From assembly GCA_025201345.1 (NCBI GenBank), contig JAIXMG010000002.1:1178001-1242000 (forward strand): DNA of 64,000 nt, read 5' to 3'. The DNA comes from Thamnidium elegans. Its lineage: Eukaryota > Mucoromycota > Mucoromycetes > Mucorales > Mucoraceae. A model generated the notes under the pieces. That model made no database searches and had not been told where the DNA came from. It saw nothing but the letters and a program-made list of their open reading frames with translations. Shown here one piece after another: positions 1-11,600 of this stretch. Position 1 is the stretch's first letter. Each line of letters begins with the position of its first letter. A program made the translations under genes and the position numbers.

Positions 1-147
1 AATAAAAATCGTGTGCAAAAAAAAAAAAAAAAAATTCCCCTGTGAACTTTTTGTTTCCAACTATAAATACAACTTTTTTTTTTTTTCCTTTTTTCCTTCC
101 TCTTCCTTTCTTTCTTCTTTACAAATAATAAATAATTCATTGGATAA
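1..147 (+). promoter_or_regulatory. 5' region of the cyclin gene
   Basis: A pyrimidine-rich, T-tract-dominated leader runs up to the ATG at 148. Such CT-rich stretches are common just upstream of fungal start codons. A TATA-like TATAAATA is visible around 62. No further element can be assigned. Confidence 0.4.
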
Positions 148-930
148 ATGTCAATTTCATATTATTCAGAGAACAAAAGATGTACAGACCCAAACCTTTA
201 TAGTTTAAAGAATTTACCAAATTATCACCAATTGGAAAACAATATGATTTATTTACCACCTTTATTAAATGAAAAACAAGCAACAGTTGATACAAAAGAT
301 TCTAGTATTCGTGATCAAGACAAGTCAGTTATGATTAATAAATTGATTGAAGCAGCAGCAGATATTATTGATTCTATTCATTCCAAGCGTAACACCAGAG
401 CCATGTCAACCTCAAGTTTTATTAGTGAAATATTAAAACGATCCAGAGCAACTTATTCCATGTTACAATTGGCGTTATTTTATATGTTTCGCATCAAGAA
501 ATCAAATCCATTTGTAAATTGTTCAAGACGTATATTTCTAGCAGCATTAATGGTTGCTTCTAAATATTTGAATGATAAAAATTATAAAAACAAGGCTTGG
601 GCTAAAATCACTTGCTTATCTGTGACTGAGATTAATACAACAGAAATGGAGTTTTTAAAATTAATCGAGTATCAATTGTATGTCAGTAAGCCATTATACG
701 ATAAATGGGTTTCATTATTGCAAGAACATATTAAAAAGAAAAATACTGTTAGACCTGTTGTCAATCATTCTCCTCCAATTATACAATTACCTTCACCTAC
801 TAATACTTTTGATATTCCTTCACCTGTATCCGATGTCGTTAATACACCACCGCTTGTTTATGGATCCAAAAGATCTCGATCACCTTCTCTTGTTTATGAA
901 AATGCCGCAAAGCATTTACGTAAACTCTAA
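148..930 (+). CDS. Pho85-type (PCL-like) cyclin, 260 aa
   Basis: This is a single-exon gene. The cyclin box covers about residues 90-185 and has typical helices: a Y-S-M-L-Q-L-A-L segment, then R-R-I-F-L-A-A-L-M-V-A-S-K-Y-L-N-D, then N-K-A-W-A-K-I and E-M-E-F-L-K-L-I-E-Y. The R..F.....L..A.KYL.D..Y.N..WA signature is that of fungal cyclins partnering the CDK Pho85 (Pcl1/Pcl2 group), which act in the nucleus in cell-cycle and morphogenesis control. The N-terminus and the proline/serine-rich C-tail (residues about 200-260) are low complexity and include S-P/T-P sites that a CDK could phosphorylate. The start at 148 is the first ATG after the pyrimidine-rich leader. An AATAAA lies near 1005. The family is clear; the exact PCL subtype is inferred. 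Confidence 0.85.
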   Translation: MSISYYSENKRCTDPNLYSLKNLPNYHQLENNMIYLPPLLNEKQATVDTKDSSIRDQDKSVMINKLIEAAADIIDSIHSKRNTRAMSTSSFISEILKRSRATYSMLQLALFYMFRIKKSNPFVNCSRRIFLAALMVASKYLNDKNYKNKAWAKITCLSVTEINTTEMEFLKLIEYQLYVSKPLYDKWVSLLQEHIKKKNTVRPVVNHSPPIIQLPSPTNTFDIPSPVSDVVNTPPLVYGSKRSRSPSLVYENAAKHLRKL

Positions 931-2953
931 TATACCTTTCTCTCTTCTTTCTCTACTTTGTACATATATAATAGTATACCAATTATTCATTTATTCATTT
1001 TATCCAATAAAATTATCGGCTGACCTTCACATTAAAAAAAAATAAAATAACAAACATATATGCTACAAAAAAAAAAAAAAAAAAAAAAAATGGCATGTTC
1101 TTTTTTTTTTACAGAATTTAAAAAATGTCAACTACATCTTTTTTCTTTTTCTTTTTTAACATTAGTTTTGTACTACTTTTAAGCTTGATTCGGAAATCTA
1201 TCCGTTTGTAACCCGGTACAATCATTTGAAAGACTATCTAGTGTATATTTTTTTTTACGCGATGCCCTGTTTTGGTACTAGAATAAGAAAACGAATCACT
1301 TTTTAATATAAAGTTTAAAATGCCTTATTAAAATTGGAACCCAAACATACATCATTTCATTCCCGCTCGAAAAATATAAAAAATGCAGCGTACACAACCA
1401 GGCAAGAATCATCTAAAAGAAGAAAAAAACCAAGTCTAGAATGTTTCAGGGGAGAAAAATGCTAGTTTGAAAACTTCACTTTTCTATTGGCTGTCTAATC
1501 TTTTGGAAAATATATAGTTGATGAAGCATTAGTTGCAAATAATTGCTGTAAACTTCAGATTTAACAGTGCTATCAGTCAATTCTCGCTCAGGTTGCGGGG
1601 GGGGGGGAACCACATTTTTTATCCACATCTTCCAATTTTTGGGATTCATTTTCGTAATATCCATATAAAGTGAGTTTTTACTAATACCGTTGCTTCAATA
1701 TAACACGTAAAATTTTCCAAGTTTACTTATTTCGATTCAGTTCTAGAAAGGGTTGCTTCAGCTTCTTTAACGACCAAAGGTTGAATAAACTTTCTTAAGA
1801 TACGGAAGCGCCTGGATCATTTAGAACGATTGTTATTTGTATATATAAGTCTCTGTTTGCTCTCAACAGTACTGGTTTCTTTTGTACAAAACATTATATC
1901 ACACCTACCAGGATCTATAAGTACACATTTATTTTCGGCGCTCTTTAATACCACTTGACTCAATTCTTCAATATGCTTCGTTTGGTTTCCATCTACCTCT
2001 TTTTGGATATTACTTTTAGAACGAAGAGATATAACGAAGGAAGTAAAGAAATAAAAAGGTTAGTATGTGAAAGAACGAAACAAATCATTCGAGTTTACCT
2101 GCTCTCCATGATAGGAAGAGATGCATTTCAGGTAAACATGGACTACAACAAGATCTGAATAGTTGGTGATGCTAGTGGCAAAAGTGGCAAAAGTGGTGTA
2201 AGGAGTGTAATTGGTGTAAGGGGCGCAGGCAATGAAAGTATACATGCGTAAAAGTACATCAACTGGAACAACCAATAATACTTCAATGGTCTGCCTTAAA
2301 GTTTGATTTGTGTATCTAATCATAAAAAAAAAAAAAAAGTATTTTAATTTATACGAATTGTTATTATGTACCTTTGCAGACTATATGTACACGTATACTT
2401 TTAATTTGGCCGCCAAGAGCCTAAGTTCTTGCGATACTCGAAGGACTTGGAGATAACTGAGCGAAGAATGAGGAAATAGACCAGTAGTATATAAAGAAGC
2501 GTGAATGATTTGATATCTAATTACAACAAAAAATATATATAAAAGTTTTTTCTGGTTATCCAAGAAGAATGGGCAAGACATTTGTTTAAAATTTACAAGC
2601 AGTATACCCGAAAGATGTACGGTTGTAATGATGGACATACACCAAATATTAAAACATAAATAAAACTTGACTCTCATTCGTTGTATATTTCAGTAACTTA
2701 TATTTAAAATTAAAAGTTATTTTATTATCAAATTTTTTAATTCAAAGATGCTCTATTAATGGATTATTGTTTTTATTTATAAAAAAAATGTCAATTATTA
2801 CTTGGTGTAACTAGATAAATTCTTGTTGCCCACTACCTCGAAATAACTCGCTTTTATTGTAGTTTCGGCGGTTACTAACTGAAAAACCATCAATGGAACT
2901 GCCTGAAGCATTTCTGTACCTGATTTTATTTTACTTCTTCCCGCCCCGGGGTT

Positions 2954-2986
2954 GCTAACCATACTGAGAATTTTCATTTTGACCAA
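2954..2986. repeat. Dispersed short repeat, copy 1
   Basis: The stretch starts GCTAACCATACTGAGAATTT and recurs at about 4455 with a few changes (TATTGAG, GGTTTTGGCC). Both copies lie in gene-free DNA, so they may be remnants of one mobile element. Extent and family are unknown. Confidence 0.4.
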
Positions 2987-3882
2987 TAGTTCTTACTGAA
3001 ACGAAAAGGTTATTTGTATCACCCAATAAAAAATTCTGTATATTAATACTGAAAGGGCAATTCCGTTCCCTTACAATATTTAAGTAAGTAACTCAAAAAA
3101 CAACATGATATTCTACTGTTATGCAAATAAATAAATATTAAAAAGCCTCTTTTTTTTTATTTTATATATGTATACTCAAACTGTACACAATTCATCTTTC
3201 TTTCGGAACCATACAAATAAGCTTTTCTTTTGTAGTACATTATAGTTCTAATAAAAAAAAATCTAAGCCCTTATAAAAAAAAAAGTACAAAAATTCTTAT
3301 CTGACCCATCAAAGCGCAATACAGGTAATCGAGTGACTATAAATATTTGTTGCTCGATATACATATAATACATTCATGTTACAAAAAAGGCAAGTCAGGT
3401 TTTTTTCTCTTCAAAATCAGATAGACTTACGTGTAAACGTCAACTCGTTTTTAATACTAGGACTTACGATGCGTGTAAAAAAAAAAAAAAAAGACTCGTA
3501 ACAGTTGTTTAAAATTGATATTAGCATGAACGTATTTTCCAGATAATTGTTATATCATATCATACCAATCAAACAGCACCTACACTCACTCCGGAAACAG
3601 CTTCAATAGATAAACTCTATCTGAGAGTGATAAAAATAAATGTAAATAAAAATAAAAATGATCAAAATATTATCAATATTTATATATCATTATTTTACTT
3701 TTTTGATATATAACATTATTGTGGTATCAATAAAAATCTCTTAAAAAAAACCTTTCGCGAGGGGGAAAAAAAAATAGCACAAGAGGAAGAGATAACCGAA
3801 GAGTAGCACTAGCTTGAAAATATAAACACACCAGTTATCACCAAAAACCATAAACACATTACTAACACCATTTAGAATCCAA

Positions 3883-3955
3883 GTGGAGCAAAGAGTCCAA
3901 ACGGAGCAAGAGTTCAAGCAGAGCAAGAGTCCAAGCAGAGTAAAGAGTCTCAATG
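3883..3955. repeat. Degenerate minisatellite, about 4 units of 17-19 bp
   Basis: The unit is close to GGAGCAAGAGTCCAAGC and is repeated about four times with substitutions (AGTCCAAAC, AGTTCAAGC, AGTCCAAGC, AGTCTCAA). On the minus strand it can be read as a short Leu/Cys-rich open frame, which I regard as a by-product of the repeat. Confidence 0.6.
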
Positions 3956-4361
3956 TAATTTTAAAAAATGTAATAAAAAGCTTATATCCTGAGATTGGTT
4001 TATCATAAATAATGACGGATACTTTACCAAGAGGACAGGTGTTATAGCTTATCTACGTGATACGCGACACCTTTCTTTTTTTCATTTCAGCAACCGTCTT
4101 GATTATCAGAGTAGTTTATTTCTAAAAATAAATAATTACAATTGAGTATCATATATGAAAAATATCCTTTTTATGTATGAAACTGGTACTCCCTTCTTCT
4201 TCTTGCTTAATACAGAGATATACTTTTCAGTTAGTTATGAGAAAGAGAGCATTAAGAAAAAGAGGTATTTTGTTTTTTTTTTTAAAAAAAAACTTAGTGT
4301 ATTTTTTTATTTAATAAATTTATACATAGTAGACAACATTTTGAAGGAATATCAGTCTGTA

Positions 4362-4395
<34 letters not shown>

Positions 4396-4454
4396 ATTGT
4401 TGAAACCTTTTTTTATGAAATTTTCTTCTCCGAGATATTTAACGTCCCTCGCAA

Positions 4455-4490
4455 GCTAACCATATTGAGAATTTTGGTTTTGGCCGAGTG
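4455..4490. repeat. Dispersed short repeat, copy 2
   Basis: Matches the stretch at about 2954 (GCTAACCATATTGAGAATTT) in the same orientation, 1.5 kb away in the same gene-free region. Confidence 0.4.
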
Positions 4491-5148
4491 AGTAGATTCT
4501 TTTAAATGTTGTCAATAGTTTTTTTTTTTTGCTGTTTTTTTTTAAAAAAAAAAATGGTACTGATACGCGCGCTAAGACTTTTTGTATGAAACAGTTTACT
4601 TTTTGACATTTTGGTTTTGAGAGAGAGAAAGGGAATATTGATCATCACATGATTTAAAGCGCCGACGACAGATTTTCACACACGATAACGCATACAGAAA
4701 AGAAGAAGTTTTGGAGCAGACAAGAAGAAGAAAAGAGGAAAAAGTTTAAAAAGTTTAGGAGTTTATATAGTTTTTTTTTTTTTAATTGTTGTGCAAAATC
4801 CAATTGACATTTTGCATGTGAAAAATATAAAATTTTCACTATTAAACTTGTAACAAAAAAGTTCTTGCACGATAATAGAAAATGCCTGGACTTAAAAAAA
4901 AAAAAAAAAAAAGCAGGTACCGGCTTATTTTATCATTAAATCAAAAACATTGTTTTGAAACAAAAGGGTAATGTGTTACATGCGAACAGACTTTTTAGTG
5001 CTCTTATTATTTTTGCAACAATAAAAAAAAAAAAAAAGAAAAAAAAAAAAGGTCACATTTTATTTGTATAAAAAAAGAGAGAAAGCCATTTTTTATTTAT
5101 TTGTCTCTTTCTTTGTACACTTTTTCTTTTTTTTTTTTTTAAAAAAAA

Positions 5149-7725
5149 ATGCCACCTTTTTCACCAAAAACTATAAGTGAATCAGAATTACAAGATTTAT
5201 TACTTGCTGATGATTCAATAGATGTTCATGACAACTATTTACCTTTATTTCAAGACTTGCCTGCAGGGTTTGAGCTACTTTACAACTCACCTTATTCACC
5301 AACACTAGACTCACCTTCTACTGATACTACATTTTGTTCACCTACTTCTCAATTTGATGATATGAAACAAGTAAGATACACATAAATTAATTTTTCCTTT
5401 TTCTAATTGTTTTTTATTTTTCTCTTCTCTCTGAGTAGGAAATAGATAATGAAATGTAAAGGAGCAAATGACAACATTTGTATTTTTTAGTGACTAAAAT
5501 TATTTCGTATGTAGTAGTAAACCAGAATTGGCTAACCATGTTCAAATTCGTATACTGGGCGTTCCAAACACTGGGGCAAAATCTCGCGTGGAGACTCAAA
5601 TTAAACTTTGTATTCAGCTAATGACAGGCACAGATAAAAAAGTAATGGATTGGTCTTATATTCGTATCGGAGAAAATATGTTGGCTAGATCTAGATTAAG
5701 AAAGAATCAACAGTTAAAGTCACTCGATGGGTCCATTACAACCATCGTATCTGATGAATCAAAGATACTGCAATTAGAAGCTAAAGTGGTGTGCGCAAGT
5801 AACACAGATCATCCGATTCGTATGTGTGTTGGCTGTGTACGACGTGAAGTAAGTTTTTCTTTTATTACCCAACATTCTTTTTATCTTAACTATTTTTTTT
5901 TAAAAAAAAAAAGAAAAAAAGAGCTGAAAGAACAAAAGATGGTAAACAAAAGAACGAATCTATTTCATCCGATAAAGAATTAGAATATGAAAGAGATCGT
6001 ATCTTGTTATTTAATTGTAGCCCAATGATTAATTTCTCTTCTGGTGACGCTATTTTACCTACAAGAATTACTTGTTATTGTCGTCACCATAATGAGAAGG
6101 TTGGATTTAGGTATTTCTTTCTTTCTTTCTTTTTTTTCACGTTTTTTCCCCTCATATGAATTACTCTTTAAAATAGAATAAGCTTTGTCATGAAAAATAA
6201 CAAAGGTGATACTATAGCCACAGGTATATCACCATCTATCATGATCACAGATGACCATAAAAGTTCAAAACAAAAAAGTAATCGTAAAAGATCGAGAGAA
6301 CTAGACGAGTCATTTATTTCGAGACCAAATACACCTGCAGCTTCTAGACGAAACTCGGTCTCAACTGACGAAGATTCATTACCGTTGGATTTAGTTGAAA
6401 CATTACCTCTAAAAGAAGAACCAAAAGAGATTATCGCGACAACAAACGAAATACCAATCAATGATAATCTATTATTATTATATGATACCGATGTATTTAA
6501 TAATACCGATGAAGTTTGGCCTTTTAATCGTCGTAGAAGAACTACATTAGGTTATACTTCTTCTGATATGTTAGATTTAATACCACAATTAGATAGATTA
6601 GTACCTGCTCAGGGTCCTACTTATGGTGGTATCGAAGTTACTTTGTTAGGTTCCGGATTCTACCGAGGTTTAACTTGTTTGTTTGGCGAACATCAAGCTA
6701 CAACTGCTTATTGGAATTCAAGTACCATGGTATGTTTATTACCTCCTGCTACTCAAACAGGTGCTGTCGTTGTATCCTTTAAAGAACATCCTATCGTGCT
6801 TGATGGTCAAGATGTTGCTTTGTTTACTTATTATGATGCAAGTGATCAAGCCTTATTAGAACTTGCATTACAAGTCGTAGGTTTAAAATCGACTGGTATC
6901 TTACAAGACGCTAAATCGGTTGCTATGGGTATTGTACAAGGTGATGAACAATATGCAACTCAGCAACAAAACATACAGCAACAGCAGCAGCAGCAACAGC
7001 AGCAGTATCGCCATATACAACAATCTCTTGTTGATGCGTTAGAAGAATTTAATGCTACTTTAGACCTTACATTAACTAACGCAAATAATCATTCTTTACT
7101 TCATTTGGCAGTGATAGCTAATAACGAAGAACTAGTAAAATTAATCTTATCAAGTTGTTTACCTGAATTCAAAACAAAATTACTCAACTTACAAGATAAG
7201 AATGAAATGACTGCACTTCATTTTGCTTGTCTTTATAAATCTACAGATATGGTGCGTACTTTACTTCATGTAGGATGTAACCCTACCATAGAAACAAAAA
7301 TTAAATTAGATATCGATTCAGCTGTACAAGATTTGCTGGATCTGTATACCAATAATCATATTAAACGAAAACCGCTTTCAAGAAGACCAAGTGTCAAGAG
7401 TCATATGATGCATCGTTTTCATAGCTTAAGTAGTAACGATAATGAAAAAGAAGAAGAGTCAAGTGATCTCAAGACCCCTTCAATGGAATCTGATGGTCTC
7501 GGGTTCGTTCGACAAAAAATTGATCGTCGTCTTTACCTTTTCTGGTTACCTTTATTAATACGTATGTTAAAAAAAATGCTGTTTTAAAAAACCATTTAAT
7601 AATCATTTCTTTATACAGTGGCAATTGGTTTATTAGGTGTTCAAATGTTTGGAAGGCAACAAAAGCTATTAAAACCAATGCTGGAATCATTACCTGACCG
7701 TCATACCATTTCATTATCTGCATAA
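5149..7725 (+). CDS. Spt23/Mga2-like membrane-tethered transcription factor (IPT/TIG, ankyrin, C-terminal TM), about 753 aa
   Basis: Proposed exons are 5149-5370, 5439-5455 (17 nt), 5515-5848, 5914-6110, 6177-7561 and 7619-7725; the frame stays open across all five introns. The N-terminal third carries the conserved fungal region starting K-P-E-L-A-N-H-V-Q-I-R-I-L-G. An IPT/TIG fold (about residues 395-480; P-A-Q-G-P-T-Y-G-G-I-E-V-T-L-L-G-S-G-F) is followed by a CAA/CAG-encoded poly-Gln tract and ankyrin-type repeats (about 555-635; H-S-L-L-H-L-A-V and T-A-L-H-F-A-C). A hydrophobic helix at about 709-727 is created by splicing exons 5 and 6. This order is that of yeast Mga2/Spt23, ER-anchored factors released by proteasomal processing to activate OLE1 desaturase. 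The ATG sits directly after a T-tract/A-tract. Target genes here are inferred. Confidence 0.88.
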
Positions 7726-8625
7726 CTCTCTCTTTTTCTATACCTTTTTTCAGTAAAATATACCCAAAATATGTAATCTTACGCAAAAAAAAAAAAAAAA
7801 AAAAAAAAAACCGGCTTCGTTGATTAGCAATGCGGGGGACGTTTTTCTAATCAGTAGGCTGTGCTTCAAAAAATATCCCTTTTGATTTATGAAATTGGAA
7901 TTAACATTGTTGTTCACATATAAAATAACCGGTTCAAAAAAGTGTTACGCTTACACATAAAATAGCTGGCAAGCGATATATCAATAAATGTTCAATTGTT
8001 ACTTAGTTAAGCGTAAAGAAAGACAAAAAACAAGTTTAAGAGAGTATATATATATATATGTATATATATTTTTTTTTGTCAATCTCAAATCTCATCAAAT
8101 TCAAAATAGTAAGTTGGCCAATAAAAATAACAGAATATTGACGCTCCCATAATGATTTAATTAGTTAGGTTTACTCTAATGTATTATCTTGCATGCTATA
8201 GCCGAAATATATAAGTATAAATACTAAATCAAAGAGATTTCTTTATATTTTACGAGAAATAATGATAACAACGTGGGAAGACCTCTAAATCAAATTGTCA
8301 GACAAACTTTTGTTTTCGACCAATCACACCGTTTATTTTTTTTTATCTAATGCGAAAAGCGTTTCATAAAACGAATAAACTTCGTTAGATCGACATTGGC
8401 GTGTATAGTCTATACTTATTTGTTTGTCCGAGCTATTACAAGTAGGGGCGATACTCTAATAAAAATGCCCTAAAAAAGAACGAACATCGTACAAAGTAAA
8501 CAAATGTAACCTTTTAGTTTGCTTTACTGCAGAAAAAGGCGTTACGGTTTCCTATAAATAATCCCCCACTTTCTATTTCTTTTCTTTACTCTTTTTTTAT
8601 TCTTTTCTTTACAAAAAAAATATAT
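7726..8625. other. Intergenic region, 900 bp
   Basis: It holds the 3' end of the IPT/ankyrin gene (a long A run at about 7785-7810) and the promoter side of the next gene. A short TA dinucleotide run is near 8048. A CT-rich leader precedes the ATG at 8626. No open frame or RNA gene is seen. Confidence 0.5.
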
Positions 8626-11600
8626 ATGCCGTTTATTTCTTCATTGAAGGAAAGTTTTGCTACTGCACCTATTGAAAATCGCGAAGATGTTATCTTAAAA
8701 CTGGCTACTGCTAATACTGAAGACGCCAACTACTATCAAGGGCTTATTAAACTTCAAAAGATTTACAATGAAGTGGTAAAACAAGAAGATCCTACCCAGG
8801 TGAGAGAGGCGACGGGTGCAGAACGCACTCTTTTTGTTGAGATGCAAAATCATTTGAAAAAGTTCCAAAATAAGAATGATCGTTATACTGAGCTTAACAC
8901 TCGTTTCCATCTCTTGATTTATCCCTTCGAGACGTTAAAATCAACCGAATTCATCAAGAATGAATTATACTTGGACTTGATTACTCAAAAACAAGAGCAA
9001 CAATCAGTTCAAACAGATCAAAACCCTACCGACATTACTCCTTCTGTACTTGATCAGGACTTGATTAGCCGCAATAACATTATTAATGAAAGTTTTAATG
9101 TATACAGAGCGAATGGAAGCTTTTATATCACCCCTTTATCTTTTCCTCATTTGAAAGAATCTGCTCTTCTAATCGATAAAATACCTGATTCTGAACAAGC
9201 GGCCCTTCTTCAAGAAGTTTTTGTATATCCCACTGAAAAGATTTTTGGTAATGCTATTTTGGATCGTCTTTGTAAACTTTGGAAGTTACAAAGTGACGAT
9301 AACTATTGGAAATTAGAAAATTTACCTTTTCATAATTTTACCTTGGCTCAAATGGATTATTTGATCAAAAACATACCCGATATTGTTCTTTTGCATGAAA
9401 GCTTTGTTGAGGCTTACCTCAATAAATTAGTACCGTCACAATACTATAATGTCAATTCTACTGGTCAGGCTATTTCTTTCTGGGATGATGAAGAAGGTAA
9501 CTTGCTAGGTTACTTGAAAAATCTTGACCATTTTGCGCAAAAATTACCTGCCATTTATTTCCATCTCAAGTCTGCTATCTGGTTCCACAAGTTACGCGTC
9601 GACATTGTACGACAAGATTTCGAGGAACTTAGATTAATTTGGTTAGTACCAAGTTTATTTTATAAAAAAAACCTTGGCCACTAACTTTTTTTTTTTTTTT
9701 TTTTTTTTAAAAAAATGCAGGTATTTGACGGGCGCTTCCAATAACTCTACAGATTTATCTCCACTTCCTTCTCGATCATCCAATATATTCTCTTCCAACA
9801 AGCCTAACCAAGACTCTAACACAGTTAAAGGTATTGATAATGTTGACATTAGAATACCACTTTTGGGTAATTGTCGAATCCGAGAGCAAGACCGTTTAGT
9901 AGTCGTAGAAGAATATTTGACTGGTTTGATTACACAGAATAAACTCACCGCTTCTATCGAATCTTTTGGAGCTTATATGGATTATCACAATGTTTTGAAG
10001 CCCCTTCATGCAAAGCTCATGTTAACTGTATCTTCTGTAATGCAAGAATCATGGGCCAGAGTTTTAGGATCTACAGAATTTGAACAATTAGTCAAGAAAT
10101 CGTCTGTTGTATTTACTCCCGCAACCTTGAACGCCTATGTAAAGAGAGGACCTAATGATACTATAAAACTTTCTGTTCGCACCAAAAATATTCAATTGCT
10201 TTCTATTCGTGTTTTCCAAATCAATATGGAGAACTATTCTCGTCTTCATTTGGGTAGTGACAATGAGAGAGTCATATCTGAAAAAAACAATAAGATTGAT
10301 CTTGATGGTCTTTGTCCTACTTGGGAAAAAGATATCGATTTTAGTTCTGAGCCAGCTATTCGTGTCAAGACCAATGATTTTGTTTTTGGTGGTGATGGGT
10401 TAGCTTCTGAAGTTTTCAATGGACGAGGTCTTTGGGTAGTTGAATTTGTAGGCGGTAAAAATCAATGTAGAGCTATTGTTCAAAAGGTAATTTGATATAC
10501 ATTAAGTTTTTTTTTGAAAACATAAATACTAGAACAAGTTAAAATCAATTAGGGGTACTTGAGACACGTCATTCAAGACTCTACTGCGGGACACGTCATA
10601 AGAATTTTAGATGAAAGCGGTAAAGTACTTGAAAATTCTAAAATCTGGTGCGAAAATCAGTATTATGAGGTAATTTTAATAAACCAATGTTTATAGCTAT
10701 AATTTAATCTAAACGTTTTTGTTTATTATAGGCCGATCGATCTGACAATGTTTTGATTCCTTATTTGCCATTTGATAGCGACTCTAAAACGACGAAAATT
10801 TTGTTAATGTCTGCTTCAGACGATTTCTGCGAAACCATCAGTTTCGACAGGTTGGCTGAAAAATATAAACTTTCTGCAGATTTTTATGTTAATTCAGAAA
10901 TGGTATCACCCAACAAGAAGGCAACTGTAAGTGTGTGCGCGTGTGTTTTTTTAATACTGTGCATATTTATTAATCTTTGTTTATAAATAGGTCGTTGTTA
11001 ACCCAAGATTAACTATGAACAATATTTCCGTTCCTGTCTCTTTGTTGGAAAACATAAGTTTAGTAGTTGAAAGCACTAATGCTGATCAAGTAAAGAACAC
11101 ATCTACGTGTCAAAGTATCAACAGATATTCTAGTATTATGTTCAAGTTTATGGTACCTGATAGATGTAAGTAATTATTTATATATATATATATATATATA
11201 TTAAAGTGGTAATGTATATGAAGTATTACTCATCTTTAAATCTTTTATATAGTAATCAGCCTTGATTTTACTCTTACTGCCAAAATCAGAACTTTGAATG
11301 ATACCTTGGAACCTATTGATTTTAAGCACAGTATAAGTTACAGAATTCCTGTTGAAAACACAGGTGTACCCGAAAGTGTTCATTTGAAAAAGTCAGTTGA
11401 CAGAAATTATTTTATTCATGTTTTCGGATTGAATGGTGAACCAAAGGCTAATTATGAAGTATCGCTCAAAATCAAGCACGCATTTGTATCTTACGATCAG
11501 GTACATGTTACTTTAAAAACCAATAGCGAAGGCGTAATTGAATTGGGACCTCTACCCGATATTCAATGGGTAGAATACTCAAGCTCTCAAGTTACATATA

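Larger units (their letters stand above)
931..5148. other. 4.2-kb intergenic region, no supported gene
   Basis: It holds the 3' end of the cyclin gene and long A/T homopolymers, with no open frame that looks coding: the longest frames are short, compositionally biased and end at random. It contains a dispersed repeat pair (about 2954-2986 and 4455-4490), a G-run at about 1597-1607, and a minisatellite at 3883-3955. It may contain the worn remains of mobile elements, but I could not identify any protein motif. Confidence 0.5.

Noticed and set aside
1476..1664. Minus-strand frame of 62 codons
   Set aside because: It contains a G-run translated as poly-Pro and stops randomly. No extension by splicing was found.
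4155..4403. Plus-strand frame rich in Phe
   Set aside because: It is largely the translation of T-tracts.
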